Assembly (NCBI RefSeq): GCF_025787225.1 | Contig: NZ_CP090958.1 | Span: forward strand, 1 to 64,000 | Source: Saxibacter everestensis | GTDB taxonomy: Bacteria; Actinomycetota; Actinomycetes; Actinomycetales; Brevibacteriaceae | Length of the DNA stretch: 64,000 nucleotides | Direction: 5' to 3' | In this document: one piece after another, positions 42,689-50,407 of the stretch | How positions within the stretch are numbered: the first letter of the stretch is position 1 | Layout of the letters: each line of letters starts with the position of its first letter | The notes under the pieces: generated by a model | Database searches by the model: none | Seen by the model: only the letters and a program-made list of their open reading frames with translations | Told to the model about the DNA's origin: nothing | Program-made: the position numbers and the translations under genes

Positions 42689-42841
42689 CGGCCTGTCGCG
42701 GCTCGGGCCGGGTGCAGTGGTTCGTCGCGACCCGGGCTGCCGTCGCGTTGCGACCCGGGCTGCCGCCGCGGCTGCTAAAACACGGCTCCTGCTCAGGAAC
42801 ATTGTGCAGGGACCTGACCGGATCGAAGTCGAAGCGTAGTC

Positions 42842-43543
42842 CTAGCCTTGCTGGGTGCTGGCCACCTTTGATTCCCTACGGGCCTTCAGGTACTCGACGA
42901 CGATCGGAATCACCGAGATCAGCACGATCAGCACGAGGATCAATTCGATATTTTCCTTGACGAAACTGATCTGGCCAAGGAAAAAGCCGAGCACGGTGAC
43001 GCCGATACCCCACGCAGCGGCACCGATCGCGTTGAAGGCCACGAACGTGCGGTAGTGCATCGAGCTTGCACCGGCGACGACGGCCGCGAAGGTGCGCACG
43101 ATCGGTACGAACCGCGCGATGATGATGGTTCGACCGCCATACTTGGCGAAGTAGTCGTTGGTCTTTTCCAGATATTCCGGTTTCAGGAACCGCGCGCCCC
43201 GCTTATGGAAAATCTTCGGCCCGAGCTTCCGGCCGATCAGATAGGCCGTCTGGTCTCCGGCGAACGCCGCCAGCAGAACGCACAGGCACACCAGCCACAG
43301 CGGCTGGGCAATGGTGCCTTCCGCGACGAGCAAGCCGCCGACGAAGAGCAGGGAATCGCCGGGCAGCAACGGAAACAGCAGTCCGGTCTCGATGAACACC
43401 ACAATGCAGATCACCACAACCAGCACGGATGAGGGGAACCAGCCCAGCAGGGTTTCCGCACTGAGGAACCCCAACCAGCTGGGTGCCCAGTCGGGGAGGG
43501 CGACAACGGTGGGGTCACTAAGTGCTGCGGCTAATAAAGTCAC
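42842..43543 (-). CDS. DedA-family membrane protein
   Basis: 233 residues from GTG 43543 (open frame to 43627). DedA/SNARE-associated features: FIETGLLFPLLPGDSLLFVGGLLVAEG, GDQTAYLIGRKLGPKIF, FAKYGGRTIIIARFVPIVRTFAAVVAGASSMHYRTFVAFNAIGA and IWGIGV-type helices. DedA proteins are linked to lipid-carrier recycling and proton-motive-force homeostasis. Start choice uncertain: no ribosome site is clear. Confidence 0.9.
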   Translation of the reverse strand: MTLLAAALSDPTVVALPDWAPSWLGFLSAETLLGWFPSSVLVVVICIVVFIETGLLFPLLPGDSLLFVGGLLVAEGTIAQPLWLVCLCVLLAAFAGDQTAYLIGRKLGPKIFHKRGARFLKPEYLEKTNDYFAKYGGRTIIIARFVPIVRTFAAVVAGASSMHYRTFVAFNAIGAAAWGIGVTVLGFFLGQISFVKENIELILVLIVLISVIPIVVEYLKARRESKVASTQQG

Positions 43544-43730
43544 GATGTCAAGGGTACGTATGTTTGCTGAACGTCGGCTATGAGCGCGAGCTTGCGCCTG
43601 TGCCTGCCGAATCTTCTCTCGGGTCAACCGCCGGGCGGGCGCCGAGCACGCCCTGCCCGGCGAGTACGCTCTGCCCGGGTCAATCGTGCGGCGGACGCGG
43701 CTGGTCGTCGCCGCTGCCTAAAGTGGAGCT

Positions 43731-45257
43731 ATGAACAGCCGCAGAGAACCTGAGTGGCGCCGTCCGATGCCGGCGCGTCGCGGCATCGTGCGCGACAGCC
43801 TTGGCGCGGTTCTGCTGATGGTCGGAACGGCCGTCAACCTGGTGATGTATCTGGTCGCCGGCTTCTACGACAAACCGGCGCCGATGTGGATCAGCATCAT
43901 CTGGGCCGTGCTGATCTCCGCACCGCTTGCCCTGCGCAGGCGGTTCCCGGCGACGGTGGCGGTTGTCGTCGCCGTCGTATTCATTCTTGGCCAGATCCTG
44001 ATGGTGCCGGAGGCGGCATTCAGTCAGATCTGCCTGTTCATCGCGCTCTACACGCTTGGCGCCTGGGGCCGCGATCGGCGACGGGCAACCATTGTGCGGC
44101 TGGCGATCATCGTGGCGATGTTCACCTGGTTCTTCGTCAACCTCTCCCGGACCCTGAACAATCCGCTGAGCACCCCGGACCTTTCCCGAGAGGGTGCCTT
44201 CTCTCCGCTGGCGGCTGTGATGGTGATGCAGCTTTTGACTAACCTGCTCTACTTTTCTGCGGCGTACTTCTTTGGCAATTCCGGCTACCGCTCGGCGATG
44301 CGCCAGGCAGAACTCGAGGCGAAGACTCTGGAGCTCGAGCGGGAACGGGTGCATAGCGCCACCCAGGCCGTGGCGCTTGAGCGGGTGCGGATCGCCCGGG
44401 AACTGCACGATGTCGTCGCCCATCATGTCTCCGTGATGGGGATTCAGGCCGGGGCAGCCCGCCGCGTGCTGGCGACGGATGCCGGCAAGGCAAGTACCGC
44501 GCTGAGCAATATCGAATCGAGCGCCCGGGACGCCGTCGCGGAACTACGCAGATTGCTCGGCGCCCTGCGGGAGTCGTCGAGGCCGGGCCCGGTGGACTCG
44601 GACGGTCGCGGCGAGGGCGCCGAGGTCACGGGTGGCACCGTGATGGGTGGTCAGGCTGCGCCAGACAGCAGTTCCGTCGCGACGGACGGCAAAGTCCTGA
44701 CAGGCGGCAAGGCCGCCCTCCGTATCGAACCCGACGCCCGGAACGCTGACTCCCACACGTACGAGGTCGACGCGGCGCACGCCGGAAACCGGACGGCCAG
44801 AGTGGAACGGCCGGCATCCGAAAGCGCCAGCACCCAAGGTGTCGGTCAGCTGCCGGCCCTGGTGGAACAGGCCAGGCTCGCGGGCCTGCCGACCGACCTC
44901 CATTTCGAGGGTGAGGCCAGGGAATTGCCCGGAACCATCAGCTTCAGCATCTACCGGATCGTGCAGGAGGCGCTGACCAATTCGCGTAAGCACGCAGGCG
45001 AGAACGCCACCGCCCGGATCAGACTGGAGTATTCGAGTAGCGCCGTTGAGGTGCAGGTGAGTGACGACGGCGGCACCCGTTCGCTGGCTCCTGTCCGGGC
45101 CGGTACGGCGATACCCGGCGTCGGGCTCGGACAGATCGGGATGCGCGAGCGGGCGCTGCTCTCCGGAGGCGAAGTAGAATTCGGGCCGAAGTTCCACGGC
45201 GGATACCTGGTCCGAGCAGCATTCCCGCTGACAATCGACGACGGAGATTCAAGGTGA
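43731..45257 (+). CDS. NarL-type sensor histidine kinase
   Basis: 508 residues. An N-terminal membrane domain of five to six helices (25-190) without a large sensor loop leads into a coiled coil (AMRQAELEAKTLELERERV). The HisKA_3 domain follows with ERVRIARELHDVVAHHVSVM (phospho-His in RELHD), and a C-terminal HATPase (FSIYRIVQEALTNSRKHA, GVGLGQIGMRERA). Between them lies an unusually long ~95-residue Gly/Ala/Asp-rich insert (about 285-380). The stop overlaps the response regulator start (GTGA). Confidence 0.93.
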   Translation: MNSRREPEWRRPMPARRGIVRDSLGAVLLMVGTAVNLVMYLVAGFYDKPAPMWISIIWAVLISAPLALRRRFPATVAVVVAVVFILGQILMVPEAAFSQICLFIALYTLGAWGRDRRRATIVRLAIIVAMFTWFFVNLSRTLNNPLSTPDLSREGAFSPLAAVMVMQLLTNLLYFSAAYFFGNSGYRSAMRQAELEAKTLELERERVHSATQAVALERVRIARELHDVVAHHVSVMGIQAGAARRVLATDAGKASTALSNIESSARDAVAELRRLLGALRESSRPGPVDSDGRGEGAEVTGGTVMGGQAAPDSSSVATDGKVLTGGKAALRIEPDARNADSHTYEVDAAHAGNRTARVERPASESASTQGVGQLPALVEQARLAGLPTDLHFEGEARELPGTISFSIYRIVQEALTNSRKHAGENATARIRLEYSSSAVEVQVSDDGGTRSLAPVRAGTAIPGVGLGQIGMRERALLSGGEVEFGPKFHGGYLVRAAFPLTIDDGDSR

Positions 45258-45973
45258 CACACGACGAGGCGCGCGACATCCGCGTCCTGCTGGTCGATGA
45301 TCAGGACCTGGTCCGGGCCGGTTTCCGGATCATCCTGGAATCCGAGGACGGCATCGAGGTGGTCGGCGAAGCGACCACGGGACGCGCGGCGGTCGCACTG
45401 GCTTCCGAACTACAACCGGACGTCATCTGCATGGACGTTCAGATGCCCGATATGGATGGGCTGCAGGCCACCGAACTGCTGACCCGTGATGCCAAGACCG
45501 ACGCCGCGATCCTGATTGTCACGACGTTCGACCGTGATGACTACCTCTTCGCGGCGCTAAAGGCCGGTGCCAGCGGTTTCCTGCTGAAGAACGCCGGCCC
45601 GGAGGAACTTATCGACGCGGTTGGCATCGTCGCCCGCGGGGACGCCCTGATCGCACCGGCGATGACGCGCCGGGTCGTCGAACACTTTGCGACGTCGGCT
45701 CAGCCGGGCGAGACTGCGGGCACCGGCGGAGAGACGCACCCCGGTCCCGCCCGTCATTCGCGTCTCGATGTGTTGACCGAGCGGGAAGCCGAGGTGTTGC
45801 GGCTGCTGGCGCAGGGATTGTCAAATAGCGAGATCGCCCGTCGTCTATTCGTCGGAGAGGCCACCGTGAAGACGCATGTTTCGCGGATCCTGATGAAATT
45901 GGACCTGCGCGACAGGACCCAAGCTGTGGTTTTCGCCTACGAGAATGGCATCGTAACGCCCGGCTCCGTATAG
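45254..45973 (+). CDS. NarL/LuxR-family response regulator
   Basis: 239 residues. The receiver has DDQDLVRAGF (acidic pocket), VICMDVQMPDMDG (phosphoacceptor Asp) and the conserved Lys in GFLLKNAGPEEL. After a 30-residue Gly/Thr-rich linker comes the LuxR HTH (LTEREAEVLRLLAQGLSNSEIARRLFVGEATVKTHVSRILMKL). Translationally coupled to the kinase. The ABC exporter 160 bp downstream on the same strand is the natural target (inference). Confidence 0.95.
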   Translation: MTHDEARDIRVLLVDDQDLVRAGFRIILESEDGIEVVGEATTGRAAVALASELQPDVICMDVQMPDMDGLQATELLTRDAKTDAAILIVTTFDRDDYLFAALKAGASGFLLKNAGPEELIDAVGIVARGDALIAPAMTRRVVEHFATSAQPGETAGTGGETHPGPARHSRLDVLTEREAEVLRLLAQGLSNSEIARRLFVGEATVKTHVSRILMKLDLRDRTQAVVFAYENGIVTPGSV

Positions 45974-46132
45974 TGCCGAAGAGCGACATAAAACTTTTCG
46001 GCCGGGATGTGGGCCCGGCGTCGAAGAGAATCGCTCCTATTGATCCCGTTACAGCGCAGACTCAGCCAACGCTCAGTCGGTGCTGGTGGGATAGCTGCGT
46101 AACTAAACGTCTACGAATGCGAAGGGTCACGA

Positions 46133-47011
46133 ATGCTCGAGGTCAAAAGCGTCAGCAAGTCTCTTGGCGACCGCACAATTCTCGACGAGGTCTCCTTTTC
46201 GGCTGACGCCGGGCGTATAACGGGCCTCGTCGGTGCCCGCGGCGCAGGAAAGACGACGGCGCTTCGGATCGTCCTCGGCCTGATGGACGCCGATGACGGC
46301 TCGGTCGAGCTGGATGGCGAGGAGCTTGAGGGTGGCGATCGTCAGAACTTCGGGTACCTGCCTGAGGAACGGGGCCTGTACCCGTCGATGCCAGTGGGTG
46401 AGCAGCTCGTCTACTTCGCTCGCTTGCACGGTATGAGTCTCGGTGCGGCGGAAAAGAACGCCATCACCCTGCTGGAACGCTTCGACATCTCCGACCGGGC
46501 GTACAGCCTGCTCGAGCAGCTAACCGCGAGCGAGGCGCAGCGGGTTCAGATAGCCGCCGCGCTGGCGCACGATCCCGATGTCGTCGTACTCGATGAGCCG
46601 TTCCGCGATCTGGACGATGAGGGAATCCAGCTCGTTTTCAAATTCCTTGCCGACCACGCGGCCAGTGGAGTTCCCATTCTGATTGCCAGCGACCGGTGGG
46701 ATCAGGTCGAAAAGTTCGCCGACGACGTCGTCGTCCTGTCCCGCGGGAAGGTGCATGATTCCGGCAGCACTGATGCGCTCAGGAATCGCGACGGCCAGCA
46801 GTTCGAGCTGGAGCTCAGCTCCGACACTGGCTGGATCCACGACATCGAGGGCATCGAAGTGCTCGAGCAGGCAGAGCGCCGGGCGATATTCAGCACCAAC
46901 GAAAAGACGAAAGCTCAGGACGTGCTGCGGCGCGCTGTCGAAACGGGCGACGTGAGGAAGTTCTCTTCCGTTTCGCCCGCGCTCGCCGAAGTTTTCCGGG
47001 AGGTTGTGTAA
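46133..47011 (+). CDS. ABC exporter ATPase with degenerate signature motif
   Basis: 292 residues of the NatA/CcmA-like exporter class. Walker A reads GARGAGKT, Q-loop region FGYLPEERGLYP, Walker B VVVLDEPF. The ABC signature, normally LSGGQ, reads LTASEAQ, so ATP turnover may be altered. A C-terminal DUF4162-like domain follows (residues ~215-292). The TAA stop abuts the GTG of the permease gene, so the two are one unit. Confidence 0.9.
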   Translation: MLEVKSVSKSLGDRTILDEVSFSADAGRITGLVGARGAGKTTALRIVLGLMDADDGSVELDGEELEGGDRQNFGYLPEERGLYPSMPVGEQLVYFARLHGMSLGAAEKNAITLLERFDISDRAYSLLEQLTASEAQRVQIAAALAHDPDVVVLDEPFRDLDDEGIQLVFKFLADHAASGVPILIASDRWDQVEKFADDVVVLSRGKVHDSGSTDALRNRDGQQFELELSSDTGWIHDIEGIEVLEQAERRAIFSTNEKTKAQDVLRRAVETGDVRKFSSVSPALAEVFREVV

Positions 47012-48667
47012 GTGAGTACCAAGAAGAACAGTTCCGGAAAGGGCGCCGGGCCGTCCAAGGACTCGTCGTCGAAGGACGCCGCGGAGAACATCTCGTTCGA
47101 CGACATCGCTGTGGACGAACCAGCCGACGAAACGTCGTTGCTCGTGGCCGAACTGGACAAGGACATCGATGATGACGACGATGCGCCGTCGGGAGACGAA
47201 CCTAAGACCGGCCTGGTCTCAGACGTCACGCCGCTGACCCAGGGGAGCGCTACCTGGCTGGTCTCCAACCGTGAATCATCGGCCCTTGGCCGTGGCAAGC
47301 TCTTCCTGCTCTCATCGGCTTTCCTGATACTTGCGGTGATCGGGTCGATGGTTTTCTGGGCCATCGACAGCAATAAGGCCGACACCCCGACCATCGCCGT
47401 CGTCGGCGAGCAGGATGTCGCGGCGATCGAGCAGGCGTACGGCTTCAAGGTCGTCACGGCCAAAACCGATAAGGCCGCATCGGACCTGGTTCAAAAGGGT
47501 GATGTCGACGCGGCGATCCTGCTCGACCAGGCCACCGGCAGCCCGAAGGTCGTCGCGCTGAACGACGAGCCGACCGAGATCACCGACAAGCTCGTGCAGA
47601 AGCCCGAGGTCACCCTGTTGCAGCCGACATCGGCTTCCTCAGGACTGACCAACTCCATCGCGATTGGCTTCGCCCTGCTGTTCGCGGTCTCGGTGCTCGC
47701 GCTTGGCTGGGCATTGGCACGGAACCTGATAGAGGAGAAGCGGCACCGGATCGGCGAAATCACGGTGACGGCGATCCGACCGAACGCGGTAACCCGCGGC
47801 AAGCTGTTCGGCGTCGGGCTGCTTGCCCTCGCTCAGGTGGCAGCGGTTGGCTTGCTCGCTCTGGTCGGCCTGTCGATCGGCGGCCAGCAGGCTGTGCTGA
47901 CCTTCCTGACGCCGGCGGTCGCATACTACGCCGGATTCTTCCTGCTTGGCTTCGTCATCTTCTCCTCGCTGTGGTTGGCGGTTGGATCGATAGTGAACAG
48001 GAAGCCACGCAACATCTGGACTGTCATCGTCGGCGCACTCGCCGTAGTGTCCGCTTTCGGTCCGCTGCTGTTGATGAAGCAGGAAGCCGTCTTCCGGGTC
48101 CTGTCGTTCATTCCCTTCACTGCGCCCACCGCGATGCCGATGCGCGTGTTCAATAAGCAAACCGAGGTGTGGGAGCCGCTGGCCGCCCTCGGGATCGCGC
48201 TCGTCGTCGCCTTGATCGTTGCCGCCATCTGCGGTTCCGCCTATGGTCGTACTCTCTTGCGCGGTGCCAACAACAAGTCGCTGAAGCGGAAGAAGAGCTC
48301 GGACGACGTCGTCGATGAGGGCGATGACCACGCTGCCGACAGTGAGTCGAAGGACGCGAAGTCGAAGAAGGCCGTGTCCGGCAAGGCGGCAACCGATGAC
48401 GACGCGGACGACGACCTTGAAACCGGCAAGGCAGCCGATGACGATGCGGACGCTTCCGATGACGATGCGGAGACCGAAGACGCGGACCTTGCCGACATCG
48501 ACGAAGGTTCTGCCGGCAAATCCGGGGCCAAGTCCTCGACCGGGGCGACATCCGGTAAGACGTCGGCTACTGCGACCTCATCCGGCAAGACGTCGGCTGC
48601 CGGGGCTTCGCCGGCTGGTAAGACGTCCAACAAGCGCAAGCCTGGTTCGAAGCCCCGCAGGAAATGA
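47012..48667 (+). CDS. ABC exporter permease with long charged tails
   Basis: 551 residues. The ABC2_membrane_3-type core spans residues ~85-430: a first helix (GKLFLLSSAFLILAVIGSMVFW), an extracytoplasmic domain (100-200), then five helices including EEKRHRIGEITVTAIRPNAVTRGKLFGV, typical of NatB-like permeases. Unusual are an 80-residue acidic Ser/Asp/Lys N-terminal extension and a 130-residue cytoplasmic tail, first acidic (repeated DDDADD and DDAETEDAD) then basic (SGKTSA repeats ending KRKPGSKPRRK). The stop overlaps the methyltransferase start by ATGA. Substrate unknown. Confidence 0.85.
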   Translation: MSTKKNSSGKGAGPSKDSSSKDAAENISFDDIAVDEPADETSLLVAELDKDIDDDDDAPSGDEPKTGLVSDVTPLTQGSATWLVSNRESSALGRGKLFLLSSAFLILAVIGSMVFWAIDSNKADTPTIAVVGEQDVAAIEQAYGFKVVTAKTDKAASDLVQKGDVDAAILLDQATGSPKVVALNDEPTEITDKLVQKPEVTLLQPTSASSGLTNSIAIGFALLFAVSVLALGWALARNLIEEKRHRIGEITVTAIRPNAVTRGKLFGVGLLALAQVAAVGLLALVGLSIGGQQAVLTFLTPAVAYYAGFFLLGFVIFSSLWLAVGSIVNRKPRNIWTVIVGALAVVSAFGPLLLMKQEAVFRVLSFIPFTAPTAMPMRVFNKQTEVWEPLAALGIALVVALIVAAICGSAYGRTLLRGANNKSLKRKKSSDDVVDEGDDHAADSESKDAKSKKAVSGKAATDDDADDDLETGKAADDDADASDDDAETEDADLADIDEGSAGKSGAKSSTGATSGKTSATATSSGKTSAAGASPAGKTSNKRKPGSKPRRK

Positions 48668-49329
48668 CTGATGCTCCCACGGATGACGGCGCTGGCAGCC
48701 CGGCGCCGTCATCCGCAGAGCTGACGCACGGCGTCGGCCCGTGGCAGGGCGAGCTTCCTGCCGGCGACTGGTGGGACGAAGAACTGCTAAGGGATGGCGA
48801 CCGCCGCAACGTCGTCGACAAATACCGCTATTGGTGTCACGATGCCATCGTCGCTGATCTGGACAAGACCCGGCACAGCTTGCACATTGCGGTCGAGAAC
48901 TGGCAGCACGATCTCAATATCGGCTCGGTTGTGCGGACCGGAAACGCGTTCAATGTTGGCGCAGTACACATCGTCGGCCGCCGCAGGTGGAACCGCCGCG
49001 GGGCGATGGTGACGGACAAGTACCAGCACATCTTTCACCATCCCACCGTCGAAGACCTGCTGGCGTGGGCGGAGGATCATCGGCTGACCGTTCTGGGCAT
49101 CGACAATTTTCCCGACTCGGTCCCCTTGGAAACGTACTCGTTCCCGAAGGATTGCGTCCTGCTGTTCGGTCAGGAAGGACCGGGCCTGTCCGAAGCCGCA
49201 CATCAGGGTTGCCAGGCGGTGCTGTCGATCGACCAGTTCGGTTCGACGCGATCGATCAATGCTTCAGCCGCCGCGGCTATCGCAATGCACGGCTGGGTTC
49301 GTCAGCACGTCTTCGGGCAGACGCCCTAA
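48664..49329 (+). CDS. SpoU/TrmH-family RNA 2'-O-methyltransferase
   Basis: 221 residues with the knotted SPOUT signature motifs: HDLNIGSVVRTGNAFNVGAVHIVG (motif 1), LLFGQEGPGLSEAA (motif 2) and VLSIDQFGSTRSINASAAAAIAMHGW (motif 3). It methylates a ribose in tRNA or rRNA using S-adenosylmethionine; the exact target is unclear. Coupled to the exporter gene by ATGA, though a functional link is doubtful. Actinobacterial pyrE neighbourhoods often contain this gene. Confidence 0.93.
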   Translation: MTDAPTDDGAGSPAPSSAELTHGVGPWQGELPAGDWWDEELLRDGDRRNVVDKYRYWCHDAIVADLDKTRHSLHIAVENWQHDLNIGSVVRTGNAFNVGAVHIVGRRRWNRRGAMVTDKYQHIFHHPTVEDLLAWAEDHRLTVLGIDNFPDSVPLETYSFPKDCVLLFGQEGPGLSEAAHQGCQAVLSIDQFGSTRSINASAAAAIAMHGWVRQHVFGQTP

Positions 49330-49396
49330 GGGCTTAAATGCACCCGCCGGCGCGGCAGCCACTTTTTGCCTGTCGGGTAGTGGGTGGCATCCTCAT

Positions 49397-49465
49397 CCGG
49401 CCGGCCGGCCGGCCGGCGTGGCTTCGGCCCGGCATGGCATCCACGCCCGGCATGGTATCCACGCC
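49397..49465. repeat. CCGG microsatellite and 18-bp tandem repeat
   Basis: Five CCGG units in a row (about 49397-49417) are followed by two 18-bp copies, 49430-49447 and 49448-49465, that differ at one base (CGGCATGG(C/T)ATCCACGCC). They lie in the 301-bp gap between the methyltransferase and the toxin-antitoxin genes, which otherwise holds only the direct repeat at 49470. Confidence 0.8.
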
Positions 49466-49469
49466 CCGC

Positions 49470-49525
49470 GCGGCACCACAATTGCAGGCTCTAACCCCGC
49501 CGGAAGCGGCAGAATCGTCCGTACC
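49470..49525 (+). repeat. Left copy of the direct repeat flanking mazEF
   Basis: This copy shares ACAATTGCAGGCTCTAA, CGGAAGCGGCA and GTCCGTACC in order with 50221-50277, with two single-base indels and a few substitutions. It lies 105 bp before the antitoxin start. Confidence 0.8.
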
Positions 49526-49606
49526 GTGAGATCTGCTGGGTTACTCGCCAGTCAGGCTCAGTATTTGTCGCGTCTCTAACCAGAAGGCCACGCCCTTGGC
49601 TGAATG

Positions 49607-49626
49607 ATGCTACCGGAGTAGCATTG
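49607..49626. promoter_or_regulatory. Palindromic operator of the mazEF operon
   Basis: ATGCTAC-CGGA-GTAGCAT, a perfect 7-bp inverted repeat around 4 nt, lies just before the antitoxin start. It is the expected site for autoregulation by the RHH antitoxin. Confidence 0.7.
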
Positions 49627-49630
49627 AGGT

Positions 49631-49849
49631 ATGAAACTTAGCGTCAGTCTGTCCGAGGAGGATGTCGCAACGCTTGACGAGTATGCGCGAGCGACCGGGT
49701 TGAACTCACGATCGGCGGCTGTGCAGCGAGCGATCCGATTGCTACGTTTTCCTGACCTGGAAAAAGACTATGCCGCAGCCTGGGATGCGTGGGAATCCTC
49801 CGGTGAGAATGCGCTGTGGGACGTTACCTCATCCGACGGTTTACGGTGA
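49631..49849 (+). CDS. mazE: MazE-type (ribbon-helix-helix) antitoxin
   Basis: 72 residues: an N-terminal RHH domain (MKLSVSLSEEDVATLDEYAR, SRSAAVQRAIRLLR) that binds DNA as a dimer, and an acidic C-terminal tail (DYAAAWDAWESSGENALWDV) that should mask the toxin. This matches CopG-like mycobacterial MazE antitoxins. Its TGA overlaps the toxin ATG (TGATG), the standard TA coupling. Upstream TAGC-rich sequence (GATGCTACCGGAGTAGCATT, 49607-49626) forms a dyad that is a probable operator. Confidence 0.88.
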   Translation: MKLSVSLSEEDVATLDEYARATGLNSRSAAVQRAIRLLRFPDLEKDYAAAWDAWESSGENALWDVTSSDGLR

Positions 49850-50196
49850 TGCGACGCGGTGACGTGTGTCTTGTCGACCTTGAACCGGTACGCGGGAGCG
49901 AAGCCAATAAGAACAGGCCAGCAGTAGTGGTGAGCAACGACAGGGCAAACGCAACTGCTGATCAGTTGGGTCGCGGCGTACTGACGATTGTGCCGCTGAC
50001 CAGCAATGTTGCTCGGGTTTTTCCCTTTCAGACGCTTCTGCCTGCCGAAAGCTCGGGCCTGCGAGCGGACTCGAAGGCTCAGGCCGAGCAGGTCCGGTCG
50101 GTTGCGGTGGAACGCATCGGGCCGGTCGTGGGACGCATCCCACCCGAATTCATGGCTGAGCTGGACGACGCCCTTCGGGTACATCTGGACCTGTAG
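49849..50196 (+). CDS. mazF: MazF/PemK-family endoribonuclease toxin
   Basis: 115 residues starting MRRGDVCLVDLEPVRGSEANKNRPAVVVSNDRAN, the classic MazF opening with the catalytic Arg region, followed by GVLTIVPLTSNVARVFPFQTLLPAESSGL and AEQVRSVAVERI. MazF cleaves mRNA at short sequences and arrests growth. ATG 49849 is chosen from the TGATG overlap with the antitoxin; an in-frame start at 49816 lies inside the antitoxin gene. The module is bounded by direct repeats. Confidence 0.93.
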   Translation: MRRGDVCLVDLEPVRGSEANKNRPAVVVSNDRANATADQLGRGVLTIVPLTSNVARVFPFQTLLPAESSGLRADSKAQAEQVRSVAVERIGPVVGRIPPEFMAELDDALRVHLDL

Positions 50197-50220
50197 CGGC
50201 GGCCCTCCAACGACCTGGGT

Positions 50221-50277
50221 GCGGCATCCACAATTGCAGGCTCTAATCCCGGCGGAAGCGGCAACGATAGTCCGTAC
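50221..50277 (+). repeat. Right copy of the direct repeat flanking mazEF
   Basis: Partner of 49470-49525. It starts 25 bp after the mazF stop. The remaining gap up to the phoX stop (50408) holds no recognisable gene. Confidence 0.8.
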
Positions 50278-50407
50278 CCGGCCGGCAGGAGGCGAAACGG
50301 TCCCATATCTCATCGATACATGTCCATATAAGGCCGACATCCTCGACTTTGTGGACCGTTTCGCCGGTCGCCTTCGCCGGTCGTCGCCGCGCCCCGCGCC
50401 CCGCGGC

